Assembly (NCBI RefSeq): GCF_030317105.1
Contig: NZ_JASZYG010000020.1
Coordinates: 1-64,000 of the forward strand
DNA length: 64,000 nucleotides
Source: Variovorax brevis
GTDB taxonomy: Bacteria; Pseudomonadota; Gammaproteobacteria; Burkholderiales; Burkholderiaceae_C
Direction: 5' to 3'
Shown here: positions 1 through 8,141 of the stretch, one piece after another
How positions within the stretch are numbered: the first letter of the stretch is position 1
Layout: each line of letters starts with the position of its first letter
Translations under genes and position numbers: made by a program
Notes under the pieces: model-generated
What the model saw: only the letters and a program-made list of their open reading frames with translations
What the model was told of the DNA's origin: nothing
Databases searched by the model: none

Positions 1-380
1 CCCCACCGACGCTGGACACGGTGGGGGTGAACTGTCCGCCGCACAGGGTGGGGATGAACAGGACGTTTCGACGGTTGTGCTCCAGCAAAGAGTGCGCGTG
101 CCGCGAACTCTTGCGCGAGGACGGATCAACGCGCAGGTTCGATGGAAACGCCCACACCGTTGGCGCCTCCCCGGAGCCCGGTATGCGATGGCCGCTGGGC
201 GCCGCCTCTGTGGCGTCGAGGAGCGGAGCGATTTGCGGGATCAGGCTCGCAGCTGTTTGACCGGAGCGAAGCGCAGGGAGTTCTGCGAGACGCCGCAAAT
301 CGTGAGCACCGCAGAGAAGTCGCGAAGCGACCGCCACAGTGAAGGCGCCCAGCGGCCATCGCATGCCGGGCGGCCTCCAC
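1..380. repeat. Left copy of a long inverted repeat (mate at 21784-22151)
   Basis: The reverse complement of this stretch reappears at 21784-22151 with scattered mismatches and small indels. Shared landmarks are GTCGAAACGTCCTGTTCA, GGCGGACAGTTCACCCCCAC and CCATCGCAT followed by CCGGG. The element may continue left of the window. It contains no convincing gene. The two copies face each other across about 21.4 kb holding the sensor-kinase and two-partner-secretion genes. Identity was judged by eye. Confidence 0.85.
178..370. repeat. 193-bp imperfect palindrome inside the left repeat
   Basis: The left arm starting CCCGGTATGCGATGGCCGC at 178 is matched by its reverse complement ending GCGGCCATCGCATGCCGGG at 370, with one mismatch in about 26 bp. 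Inner parts also pair (GCGATTTGCGG with CCGCAAATCG). A transcript would fold into a long hairpin. The same design occurs at 21792-21975 and, with different sequence, at 22141-22330, suggesting a dispersed palindromic intergenic element. Confidence 0.75.
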
Positions 381-403
381 AGAGAGCACAGCATCAAAAC
401 AAA

Positions 404-619
404 TCAGGCAGGCCTCCCCACCTTCCCCTCTTCCACAAAGCGCTCGTACTCCCCCAGAGGAATCGCCGCATTCATCGGCTCTCCTTCTTCCTCCCAATTG
501 AGCACAGCGCTGTCCTCGGCCAATTCGATGTGACACGGCCCCTCAGGAATTCGCAGCATCGGTCCATCCCCTGCGCGGTACTCGACCACGCCGCTGATCC
601 GCGAATTTGCATTCAGCAT
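404..619 (-). CDS. Small acidic hypothetical protein, 71 aa
   Basis: I do not recognise this family. The 71-residue product is soluble and acidic, with no membrane segment or signal peptide. It starts at ATG 619 behind a weak GGGCG-type ribosome site. A 25-codon membrane microprotein gene ends only 12 bp upstream on the same strand, so the two probably share a transcript. It ends just before the repeat at 1-380. The regular composition and the fact that it fills an otherwise gene-free gap support a real gene, but no function can be assigned. Confidence 0.55.
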   Translation of the reverse strand: MLNANSRISGVVEYRAGDGPMLRIPEGPCHIELAEDSAVLNWEEEGEPMNAAIPLGEYERFVEEGKVGRPA

Positions 620-631
620 GAACGCGCCCGA

Positions 632-709
632 TCAGAAAACGCCGAAGACCTTCAGCAGGATGATCACACCCAGCGGAACGCCGCAAAGCCAAAGAATGAT
701 GCTCTTCAT
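632..709 (-). CDS. 25-residue membrane microprotein
   Basis: An ATG at 709 preceded by GGAGA at good spacing opens a 25-codon frame that ends with TGA at 632. The product begins MKSIILWLCG and is almost one hydrophobic helix, with a short Lys-containing start and a single Lys near the end. It resembles the very short one-helix proteins (MKSII..L.G.P...) that I recall being annotated as hypothetical in many proteobacteria. It lies just upstream of the 71-aa gene. Function unknown. Confidence 0.5.
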   Translation of the reverse strand: MKSIILWLCGVPLGVIILLKVFGVF

Positions 710-1187
710 GACAGTCTCCAATCGTGGTTGTTGAGTTCCGCGAATGTGCGGCGCAACGCAGCGCCGCGGTGCAGGAAGGCGCACTTGCTTCGGGTGAGTG
801 CGGGCCTACATTGCTGTCGTCCACCGCATCCGCGTGGACGATGGTGCGAAACGACACGCCCGGCAGCTTGTTCTTCATCGACCGGACAACGCGCTGGCCA
901 TTGCACCGCTTGTCGCAGGGCAGGAGGAGCTGACAGGGCCAGGTTCCAGCCGGCCTGATCCACTCCCAGTTCAAGGCCGTACAGCGGCGTGCAAACAAAA
1001 GTCGTCAAAAGTTGGAACAATTCTCGCTGTGCAGATTTTGAGAATTGTTTCCCCCTTGTTTCTCAAGGGCGGAACGTGGGAAAACGTGTGGCGGCGCACC
1101 TGGACGGTGCTGCACCTCTCCAAGCCGGTCGCCGCATGCCTGCATCTGGCGCATTCGCGTCCTGAACTGTTCTGATGAGGATGGGTT
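710..1187. other. Gene-free stretch with two short inverted repeats
   Basis: No frame here gives a believable protein. Two symmetric elements are visible near the right half: AACAATTCTC (1016-1025) pairs with GAGAATTGTT (1040-1049), and CCCTTG (1053-1058) pairs with CAAGGG (1064-1069) across a 5-nt loop. They could be an operator or a weak hairpin before the membrane-protein gene at 1188. Otherwise I see nothing in it. Confidence 0.5.
1016..1049. promoter_or_regulatory. 10-bp inverted repeat, possible operator
   Basis: AACAATTCTC and GAGAATTGTT are perfect reverse complements separated by 14 nt, in an AT-rich patch of a GC-rich intergenic region. It lies about 140 bp upstream of the gene at 1188 and about 310 bp upstream of the minus-strand gene starting at 709. 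The stem is too AT-rich for a typical terminator, so a protein-binding site is the better reading. Inference only. Confidence 0.3.
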
Positions 1188-1772
1188 GTGGAATCGCTCA
1201 CTCGGCATGAAGATCGCTCCCGGCACAAGGCGGCCAGCCGCTGGTACGTCCTGGGCTGGGCCTCGGCGTGGATCGTCCTGGGCGCTGTCGCGGCGAGCCA
1301 GTTGGGCAAATTCGCTGGCGACGACCGGGGCATGGACACGTTCATCTCCAGCATTGCCATCGCGCTGGCGGGCGCTGCTGCGTTTTTGAAGGCGGCCATT
1401 GCAACCATGCGACAGACGAAGCCCGCAGCTGCCACGGCGCTCACCGTGGCGAGCCTGGCCGGTGTGACCGTGTCCATCGGGCTGCTTTACAACGCACGCA
1501 TCGACGACGCGCGCGTGGACAGCGCCATCGCCGCGAGCGCTTATTTCCTGCTGTCGTTCATCGCCTCCTGCGTGACCCTCGTGCTGGGCCAACGCATGCG
1601 TGAGCGCGAACGCGAGCGAAGCATCCGCCGAAAGCAATTGGCGCAACAGCGCCATGATCGCGATCTCGAGGGTCGCGACGAGCGCTACAGGGAAATGCGC
1701 GCCAGCTTCACCGACTACCTGCACGTCGTCGCGGACAACGATGCGGACGTGCGCCGGAATCGGGCGAAATAG
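1188..1772 (+). CDS. Four-helix membrane protein with charged C-terminal tail
   Basis: Family not recognised. The 194-residue product has four likely membrane helices (about 19-40, 53-72, 85-104 and 113-136), then a strongly charged Arg/Glu-rich tail of about 55 residues that probably forms a cytoplasmic coiled coil. The start is a GTG at 1188 with GATGAGGATGG just upstream; an internal ATG would remove the first helix. It ends 4 bp before the end of the convergent binding-protein gene. It may be a small sensor or scaffold at the membrane, but nothing directly shows a role. Confidence 0.6.
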   Translation: MESLTRHEDRSRHKAASRWYVLGWASAWIVLGAVAASQLGKFAGDDRGMDTFISSIAIALAGAAAFLKAAIATMRQTKPAAATALTVASLAGVTVSIGLLYNARIDDARVDSAIAASAYFLLSFIASCVTLVLGQRMRERERERSIRRKQLAQQRHDRDLEGRDERYREMRASFTDYLHVVADNDADVRRNRAK

Positions 1773-1775
1773 CTT

Positions 1776-2864
1776 TCAAGGCGGCGCGCCAGCGCCGCGC
1801 AGCACTGCCAACTGTTGCGCGTAGGCGCTCTCCACGCGCGCCAGCCGCTTGTCGCGCGCTTCGTCGTTCACCCACTGCGCATTCAGGGCGCTTTGCCGGG
1901 CCAGCTGATAAGACAGTTTGGCCGCAGGCAGCAGCGAACTGTTGTCTGCCACCACGAAGCCCGCAAGGTCGTGCAGCGACTTGAGCACCGCGCGCTCGGG
2001 ATCGCCGCGCGGCCCCTTGGCGCGTGCGTACTCGGCCAGGAAAGCCTGCACCTTGAGCTGGAAGTCGCGCGGGTAGTCGCGTCGCATCACGATCTGCGCA
2101 TGTGGAATCAGGTCCGACTGCCAGATGACCTGCAGCCGATCGGCCTCTTCCGGAAACTGCAGCCTGAAGCGCTCGAAGTCGGCCGTGTTGTTGGTGGCCA
2201 CGTCAGCCTCGCCGTTGGCCACGGCCAGTGCGGTGAACTGGTGCGTGCCGACCCTTTCGCTGCGAAAGCGCGTTTCCATCGCAATGTGGTTCGGCAAGAA
2301 GAACTGCAGCTGCGGCACGATGAAGCCCGACACCGAACGGCTCTCTCCGCGCGCCAGGCGCCAGCGGTCCGGCTCGGCCAGCAGCGCCTGCACCGTGGGC
2401 CCCGTCTTGCGCGCCAGCAACAGCGCACGGTAGCCCGGCAGGTTGTCGTGCCGCGTGACTTGGGCGACGACTTTCATGTTGTACAGCGTGACGGCGTCGA
2501 GCGCCATCTTGCCCGAGAGGAAGGCCATGTCGACCTCGTCGCGCTGGATGGCCTGGTCGAGCCCTTCATAAGATGTGGCCGACAGCACGGTGACCGGCCG
2601 GCCAATGGCGCGGCTCAGGTCGGCCAGCAGCGGCACCCAGTCGTTGCGCGACTCGAAAGCGCCGCCCAGCGGCAGGATGCCGAAGCGAACCGGAAGGGCA
2701 TTGGCGTTGCCGACCACCTGTTGCGCCGGCGCGGCCACGCTCATGCACACCAGCGCCAGCACGCCCAGGGATCGAAGAAGCGGGGCCGCCATGCGGCGCG
2801 CCAGTTGCCCAACGCCCGGCGTCCGGACAACGAAACGCTCGCGCAAACCTTCTTGATAGTGCAT
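1776..2864 (-). CDS. PhnD-type periplasmic substrate-binding protein
   Basis: This looks like a phosphate/phosphonate (PhnD/SsuA/transferrin-fold) binding protein. A hydrophobic signal peptide ends at APAQQ, followed by RFGILPLGG, a stretch with SYEGLDQAIQRDEVDMAFLSG, and a second lobe with GEADVATNNTADFERF. The frame is open further upstream from a TTG at 2942; ATG 2864 and ATG 2792 are both possible starts, and 2792 gives the neatest signal peptide. No ABC permease or ATPase is nearby. It is divergent from, and probably works with, the hybrid histidine kinase starting at about 3022, as a ligand-binding partner for sensing rather than uptake. Confidence 0.8.
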   Translation of the reverse strand: MHYQEGLRERFVVRTPGVGQLARRMAAPLLRSLGVLALVCMSVAAPAQQVVGNANALPVRFGILPLGGAFESRNDWVPLLADLSRAIGRPVTVLSATSYEGLDQAIQRDEVDMAFLSGKMALDAVTLYNMKVVAQVTRHDNLPGYRALLLARKTGPTVQALLAEPDRWRLARGESRSVSGFIVPQLQFFLPNHIAMETRFRSERVGTHQFTALAVANGEADVATNNTADFERFRLQFPEEADRLQVIWQSDLIPHAQIVMRRDYPRDFQLKVQAFLAEYARAKGPRGDPERAVLKSLHDLAGFVVADNSSLLPAAKLSYQLARQSALNAQWVNDEARDKRLARVESAYAQQLAVLRGAGAPP

Positions 2865-3021
2865 CGTCACATCTGCGGCAGGCCCCTTGGGGCCGGCCAG
2901 ACAGCTTTGAGCCTGTTCAAATGAAGTCAGAGAAGTACACAATTAGATACCAGCTCTGTCATCAAATGCCATGTTTTTTGACTCCGGATATCACCCCAAA
3001 ACAACGAGGGTCCGCTCCCCC

Positions 3022-4905
3022 ATGAACTGGTCCGTCCGCGCGCTGCGCCGCATGACACGCCTGTCGCTCGGCCAGCAACTGGTGCTGCTGGCGCTGCTGC
3101 CTGCCACCATTGCCACCATCGGCGCCATCGTGGTCCTGACCCGCCAGCACCTGGCCAACGTGACCGAGCTGATGCGCGCCAGCGGCCAGACGGTCGCCCT
3201 GCAGGTGGCTGCGCTGGCGCAGGCCCCGCTGCTCCAGATGGACCGCCGCGCCCTGTTGCGCACCGCACAGTCCGGCACCTCGCAGCCCCATGTGCAGCAG
3301 GTGCAGATCTGGACCGAAGACGGCGAGATCGTCGCCAACGCCGAAGTCGAAGACCGCTCCCGCAACGAACGCCTGCGTGTGGTCACGCCCATCCTGACCG
3401 ATGACGGACGGCGCACAGGCAAGGTCATGGTCGAGATCAGCCTCGATTCGGTCGAGTCCGCGCGCAATGCGGCCTGGTTCAACGTGTTCATCGTGCTGGG
3501 CGCCAGCCTGGCGGGCGTGGGGCTGGCGGGCTGGTGGGCGGCGCGGCGCATCAGCGCGCCCATTCGCCGGCTGGGCGAGGCGGTTGACCGGCTGGGCGCC
3601 GGCGAAGACGTGAGCGTGAGCGTGCTGGGCACGGCCGAGGTTCGGCGCTTGCAGCGTGGCTTCAACCAGGCGGCCGGCGCGCTGGCCGAGAGCCGGCGCC
3701 TCCTGCAAAGCCGCATCGGCGAAGCCACGGCCGAACTCGCGCGCAAGAACCAGCAACTCGAAATCGCCAGCCAGGCCAAGACGCGCCTGCTCGCGGCGGC
3801 CAGCCACGACCTGCGCCAACCCCTGCATGCGCTCACGCTGTTTTCCGACGGCCTGGCCAATGGCGAGACCGACCCACTGCGCCTGCAGCGCATCGGCCAC
3901 ATCCGCGAATGCGTCGACTCGCTGGACCGGCTTTTCTCCGAACTGCTGAACCTTTCGCAGCTCGATGCCGGCGTGCTGCAGCCGCAGTGGGCCGACTTTC
4001 CGCTGGATCGCTTGTTCGACGAGATCAGCCGCAACTTCCGCCCCGTGGCCGAGCAGCAGGGCCTGCGACTGGTGGCGCGCAAGACGGACGTGTGGGTGCG
4101 CTGCGACTACGTGATGCTCTCGCGCATCCTCAACAACCTGGTGTCGAACTCGCTGCGCCACACGACCGAAGGGGGCCTGTTGATCGGCGCGCGGCGGCGC
4201 GGGCGCAGCATCCGCATCGACGTGATCGACACCGGCGTGGGCATCGCCCCGCAACTGCAGGAGCGTGTGTTCGAGGAGTTCTTCCAGATCGATCCGCAGC
4301 GCGCACGCGGTGCCACGCGCGGCATGGGCCTGGGGCTGGCCACGGTGCAGCGTCTTGCGGCCTTGCTCAACACGCGCGTGGAGCTTTCGTCGGTGCTGCA
4401 CAAGGGCACCTGCGTGCGGATCATGGTGCGCGCGGCGGAGCCTTCGGCCGAAGCCGTGGGCGCGGAGATGGCGACGGTGGGCCTGCCGGTGGAAGCCCAG
4501 CCCAGCCTGGAAGGGGTGCGCGTGCTCATCATCGACGACGAGCGCACCATCCTCGAAGGCCTGCAGGTGGTGCTGTCCAACTGGGGCGCGGTGGTCCTGG
4601 CCGCGCAGACGCGCGCCGAGGCACTGGCGCTGGCCGACAGCTGGACGCAGCCGCCCGACGTGGTGCTGAGCGACCTGCTGCTGCAAGGCGGCGACAACGG
4701 GCTGGACGTGATCGCCGCGCTGGAGCGGCATCCCAACGGCATCGGCTTGCAGACGGCACGCCTGCTGGTCACCGGCGAGACCAAGCCCGACCGGCTGCGC
4801 GAGGTGGCCAACGCGGGCGTCGCGGTGCTCTACAAGCCGGTGTCCCCGCGCACGCTGCGACAGGCCATCGGGGTGCAGTTGGCGAGCGTGCGCGCGCAGG
4901 CCTGA
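3022..4905 (+). CDS. Membrane hybrid histidine kinase with C-terminal receiver
   Basis: Order of parts: membrane helix near residues 16-38, periplasmic sensor loop of about 110 residues, second helix (near 155-175), HAMP linker, HisKA box ASHDLRQPLHAL with His262, HATPase with N box NNLVSNSLRHT and glycine boxes DTGVGIAP and GMGLGLA, then a receiver from about residue 498 (VLIIDDER, phospho-acceptor Asp551, conserved Lys in LYKP). ATG 3022 is preferred to the in-frame ATG at 2971 because it places the first helix near the N-terminus. It is divergent from the PhnD-type binding-protein gene. There is no DNA-binding output domain and no separate response regulator nearby, so the downstream partner is unknown. 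Confidence 0.88.
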   Translation: MNWSVRALRRMTRLSLGQQLVLLALLPATIATIGAIVVLTRQHLANVTELMRASGQTVALQVAALAQAPLLQMDRRALLRTAQSGTSQPHVQQVQIWTEDGEIVANAEVEDRSRNERLRVVTPILTDDGRRTGKVMVEISLDSVESARNAAWFNVFIVLGASLAGVGLAGWWAARRISAPIRRLGEAVDRLGAGEDVSVSVLGTAEVRRLQRGFNQAAGALAESRRLLQSRIGEATAELARKNQQLEIASQAKTRLLAAASHDLRQPLHALTLFSDGLANGETDPLRLQRIGHIRECVDSLDRLFSELLNLSQLDAGVLQPQWADFPLDRLFDEISRNFRPVAEQQGLRLVARKTDVWVRCDYVMLSRILNNLVSNSLRHTTEGGLLIGARRRGRSIRIDVIDTGVGIAPQLQERVFEEFFQIDPQRARGATRGMGLGLATVQRLAALLNTRVELSSVLHKGTCVRIMVRAAEPSAEAVGAEMATVGLPVEAQPSLEGVRVLIIDDERTILEGLQVVLSNWGAVVLAAQTRAEALALADSWTQPPDVVLSDLLLQGGDNGLDVIAALERHPNGIGLQTARLLVTGETKPDRLREVANAGVAVLYKPVSPRTLRQAIGVQLASVRAQA

Positions 4906-4977
4906 GGGCATGTTTAAAGTGCAACGGGGTGTTATCGCCGTGCCCGGACTACGCCTTTCAGCCTAGCCGCTGCAAAT

Positions 4978-5001
4978 GGGCGCGAAGGCCCATCGGCGCC
5001 C
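4978..5001. terminator. GC-rich stem-loop after the first kinase gene
   Basis: GGGCGC (4978-4983) pairs with GCGCCC (4996-5001) around a 12-nt loop, about 70 bp past the kinase stop codon and 90 bp before the next start. There is no T-run, so Rho-independent termination is doubtful. Confidence 0.3.
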
Positions 5002-5091
5002 TGCCAGAGGCGACATAAGCCCTCTGCCTTATCGCGCGAAACCGGTTGCGTCCGTACATTGGGACGACCTTCACTGCATGGTTTGCAGGTC

Positions 5092-6123
5092 ATGTTCTCC
5101 AGGCCCATCAAGGCTTTGTTCTTCGGTCTGCGGGCCTTTGTGTCCGTGGCCTTTGCCTGCGTGCAGCTCGGGCTCGTGCATGCCGCGCCGGCACGCCTGA
5201 CGGTCCTCACCAGCGACGACATGGCGCCGCACATGGAATTCGTGCAGCAGCTTCGCGCCACGCTGGAGCCGGGCAGCCGCATCGACGTGGTTCGCCTCCC
5301 GCGCGGCGGTGGCGCCGTGGCCGAACTGGGACTGCAGGCAGGCGATGGCTCCTCGCCCGTCAACGCGGGCGTCGTCACGCGCGGCATTCGGCCGCCGGCG
5401 CCGGTGAACATGCCTGACACGCTCGTGATTGCCGTCGGCGCGAACGCGGCACGCACGGCCATCGAGCGCGAGAGCAACGAGACGCTGTTGCTCGCCATGC
5501 TCAGCCGGCTCGACTATGAAAGCCTCAAGTCGCACCCCGCCATGAAGCGCACCGACCGCCGCGTCGGCGTGCTGCTGCGCGATCCGTCAATGGCCGACCA
5601 GCTTGCGCTCGTCAACGCGGCCTTGCCCCAGCGCCGGCGACTGGGCGTGGTGACGACGGCCGAATCCGAGCCCCTGCTGCGCGACCTGGAGCGCGCCGCG
5701 CAAGGCTGGAGCCTTCAGGTGGAAACCGCGCCGGACGTGCAGTCGATCGCCCCGGCCCTGAACGGCGTGCTGCCGCGCAGCGATGCGCTCATCGTGTTGC
5801 CCGACCTGATCGGCGACAACCAGGCCGCCACGCTGGCGGTGCTGCGCGCCGCGGCGGGCGCGGGCGTGCCGGTGTTCGGCGCGAGCGACGGCATGGTGCG
5901 CTCCGGTGGCCTGGCCGCTGCGGTGTCGACCCCTTCGCAGCTGGCGCTGCAAGCGCGCGCGCTCGGCCACAAGGTGGCGCTGGGGCCCAGCGGCGTCACG
6001 ATGGTGGAAGACGCCACGCCGGCCACGGTCCGCGTCAACAGCAACGTCGCCCGCGGCCTGGGCCTGCGGCTGCCCGACGAACGCGAACTGACCCAGCGGG
6101 TCACGGGCACGGGCGCGCGATGA
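5092..6123 (+). CDS. Periplasmic binding protein of the ABC_sub_bind (PF04392-like) family
   Basis: A signal peptide is visible at the start (MFSRPIKALFFGLRAFVSV through the AAPA region). The C-terminal half has the family hallmarks DALIVLPD, VPVFGASDGMVRSGGL and VNSNVARGLGL. ATG 5092 is chosen because it puts the hydrophobic segment at the N-terminus; the frame is open from 5059. Its stop overlaps the start of the next gene (ATGA at 6120-6123), so it is translationally coupled to the second hybrid kinase. No permease or ATPase accompanies it. It is probably the extracytoplasmic ligand sensor of that kinase. Confidence 0.82.
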   Translation: MFSRPIKALFFGLRAFVSVAFACVQLGLVHAAPARLTVLTSDDMAPHMEFVQQLRATLEPGSRIDVVRLPRGGGAVAELGLQAGDGSSPVNAGVVTRGIRPPAPVNMPDTLVIAVGANAARTAIERESNETLLLAMLSRLDYESLKSHPAMKRTDRRVGVLLRDPSMADQLALVNAALPQRRRLGVVTTAESEPLLRDLERAAQGWSLQVETAPDVQSIAPALNGVLPRSDALIVLPDLIGDNQAATLAVLRAAAGAGVPVFGASDGMVRSGGLAAAVSTPSQLALQARALGHKVALGPSGVTMVEDATPATVRVNSNVARGLGLRLPDERELTQRVTGTGAR

Positions 6124-8141
6124 GCACCTCGCACCCCGGCGTTGCGCCGGCGTCTCCTTCGTCGCCTGCCCCGGCCCCCGCGCAGCAGCAACAGCAGGCG
6201 GCGGCGTTGCCGTCGGCGCTGGTGGTCAGCGGCAACCTGCAGCGCGACCTGCTGCGGCTGGGCGTGGTGCCCTGCGCAGCGGCGGCGCTCGCCCTCACCG
6301 CCTGGTTCACCCACAGCCGGCTCGACACGCTCGAAGGCGCCTTCAACGCCGAAGGCCAGGCCATCGCCCGCCAGGTGGCCGCCCTGTCGGACCTGAGCCT
6401 TTACGCTGGCGACGTTCCTGCACTGCAGAACGTGGCCAACGCGGCACTGCGCGGCAGCCAGGTGACGCGGGTGGAGATCAGCAACAACGCGGGCGTTTTC
6501 GTGACGGCCGGCGCCAGCGCCACCAACATGGAAAACCTGCGCGTGTTCACCGCGCCGGTCACGCTGCGCGAGGCCTCGCGCGCGAGCGCGTTTTCACCGG
6601 CCGGCGCCGCGCCGACGGGCGATGCGCCCATCGGCCAGGTGCAGACCTTTCGCGACACCGCCGCGTATGCGAACGAGCGCACCCGCTCGCTCATTGCCGG
6701 CTTCGGCATCGCGCTGATCGCGATCCTGGTGGCATGGGCTTCGGTGCGGCACATGGCGCGCACGGTGGCGCGGCCCTTGCGCCGCGTGTCGCGCACCGTG
6801 GCGGCACTGGAGGCCGGGCACTTCGACGCGCGCTGCGACGTGGTCAGCGAAGGGCCTGATTCCGGCGTCGCCCCGCGCCGCGAACGGCACGAACTCGCCA
6901 GCCTCGCGCACGACGTGAACCGGCTGGCCGAGCGGCTGGAGCACAACCAGCAGGTGAGCGAAGAGCGCGTGCGCGAAGCCACCGCGGTGGCGATGCAGCG
7001 CATGGCCGAAGCCGAGCAGGCGGCACTGTCCCGCGCACGCTTTCTTGCTGCGGCGAGCCACGACCTGCGCCAGCCGCTGCACGCCATGGGCCTGTTCATC
7101 GACGGTCTCTTGCCCACCGCCACGCCCGCCCAGCAACCGGCCATGCGACGGCTGCAGGAGAGCACCGAGTTCATGAGCATGCTGCTGGACGACCTGCTCG
7201 AAATCTCGCGCCTCGATGCCCAAGTGCTCACGCCCGCGCTGGCACCCATCGCGCTCGGGCCGCTGTTCGAACACCTGTCGGGCCAGTACGCGGCGCAGTC
7301 AGCCCAGTCGCGCGTGCGCATGGTGTGGCGCCCCAACGGGCTGGCCGTGCGAAGCGATGCGGCGCTGCTGCTGCGCATCATCGGCAACCTCATCAGCAAC
7401 GCGATCCGCCATGCGCCGCCCGAAGGCACGGTGATGGTGGCGGCACGGCGCGGCAAGGGCGACAACACGGTGCGCATCGAGGTGCGCGACAACGGCATCG
7501 GCATTGCGCCCATTCACCAGCAGCGCATCTTCGAGGAGTTCTACCAAGTGGCCAACACCGAGCGCGACCGGCGCCAGGGCTTCGGCCTGGGGCTGGCCAT
7601 CTGCGCGCGTGTCGCGGCGCTGCTGGGCACGCGCATCGAGTTGCGTTCCGCCCTGCTGCTGGGCAGCACCTTTTCAATGACGCTGCCCGCGGCCGATCCG
7701 GTGGGCGCGGCGCGCCCCGTGCCGCCCGCCGCGCCGATCGCCCCGCTGTCCGGCCTGCGCTGCCTGGTGGTGGACGACGACGAAGCCATCCTGCATGGCA
7801 CGCGTGCGCTGCTGGAGCAGTGGGGTTGCCATGTGGCGTGCGTCGACAGCGGCGTGGACGCGCTCGCGCGCATGAGCGAATCCGGCGCGCGGTTCGATGC
7901 CATCCTGTGCGACCTGCAACTGGCGGGCGACGAAGACGGCATGGCCGTGATCGAGAACGCGCGGCGCCTGCAGCCGCATGCGCTGGCCGTGCTCATCTCC
8001 GGCGCCACGGGGCCCGAGGCGCTGCAACGCCTGCGCCAGCAAAACGTGACGCTCCTCACCAAGCCCGTGGCGCCGGCCAAGTTGCGCGCGCTGCTGTCCA
8101 CGCGCCGCATGTCCCAGCCGGTGCCAGCCCTCCATGCTTGA
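6120..8141 (+). CDS. Second membrane hybrid histidine kinase with receiver
   Basis: A 673-residue paralogue of the kinase at 3022. After a Pro/Ala/Gln-rich N-terminus come a membrane helix (about 43-65), a periplasmic region, a second helix (about 192-212), HAMP, the HisKA box ASHDLRQPLHAM with His314, HATPase (NLISNAIRHA, DNGIGIAP, GFGLGLA) and a receiver from about residue 545 with phospho-acceptor Asp598 and LLTKP. It overlaps the binding-protein gene by 4 bp upstream and the glycosyltransferase gene by 8 bp downstream, so the three form one operon. As with its paralogue, no output regulator is adjacent. Confidence 0.88.
   Translation: MSTSHPGVAPASPSSPAPAPAQQQQQAAALPSALVVSGNLQRDLLRLGVVPCAAAALALTAWFTHSRLDTLEGAFNAEGQAIARQVAALSDLSLYAGDVPALQNVANAALRGSQVTRVEISNNAGVFVTAGASATNMENLRVFTAPVTLREASRASAFSPAGAAPTGDAPIGQVQTFRDTAAYANERTRSLIAGFGIALIAILVAWASVRHMARTVARPLRRVSRTVAALEAGHFDARCDVVSEGPDSGVAPRRERHELASLAHDVNRLAERLEHNQQVSEERVREATAVAMQRMAEAEQAALSRARFLAAASHDLRQPLHAMGLFIDGLLPTATPAQQPAMRRLQESTEFMSMLLDDLLEISRLDAQVLTPALAPIALGPLFEHLSGQYAAQSAQSRVRMVWRPNGLAVRSDAALLLRIIGNLISNAIRHAPPEGTVMVAARRGKGDNTVRIEVRDNGIGIAPIHQQRIFEEFYQVANTERDRRQGFGLGLAICARVAALLGTRIELRSALLLGSTFSMTLPAADPVGAARPVPPAAPIAPLSGLRCLVVDDDEAILHGTRALLEQWGCHVACVDSGVDALARMSESGARFDAILCDLQLAGDEDGMAVIENARRLQPHALAVLISGATGPEALQRLRQQNVTLLTKPVAPAKLRALLSTRRMSQPVPALHA

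Noticed and set aside
77..958. 293-codon plus-strand frame over the left repeat
   Set aside because: It runs through the palindromic repeat and two small minus-strand genes and is full of Arg, Pro and His with no conserved motif.
2962..4911. 649-codon open frame antisense to the first hybrid kinase
   Set aside because: It lies wholly opposite a well-supported kinase gene, is rich in His, Arg, Gln and Ala, and has no recognisable domain; long antisense frames are common in GC-rich DNA.
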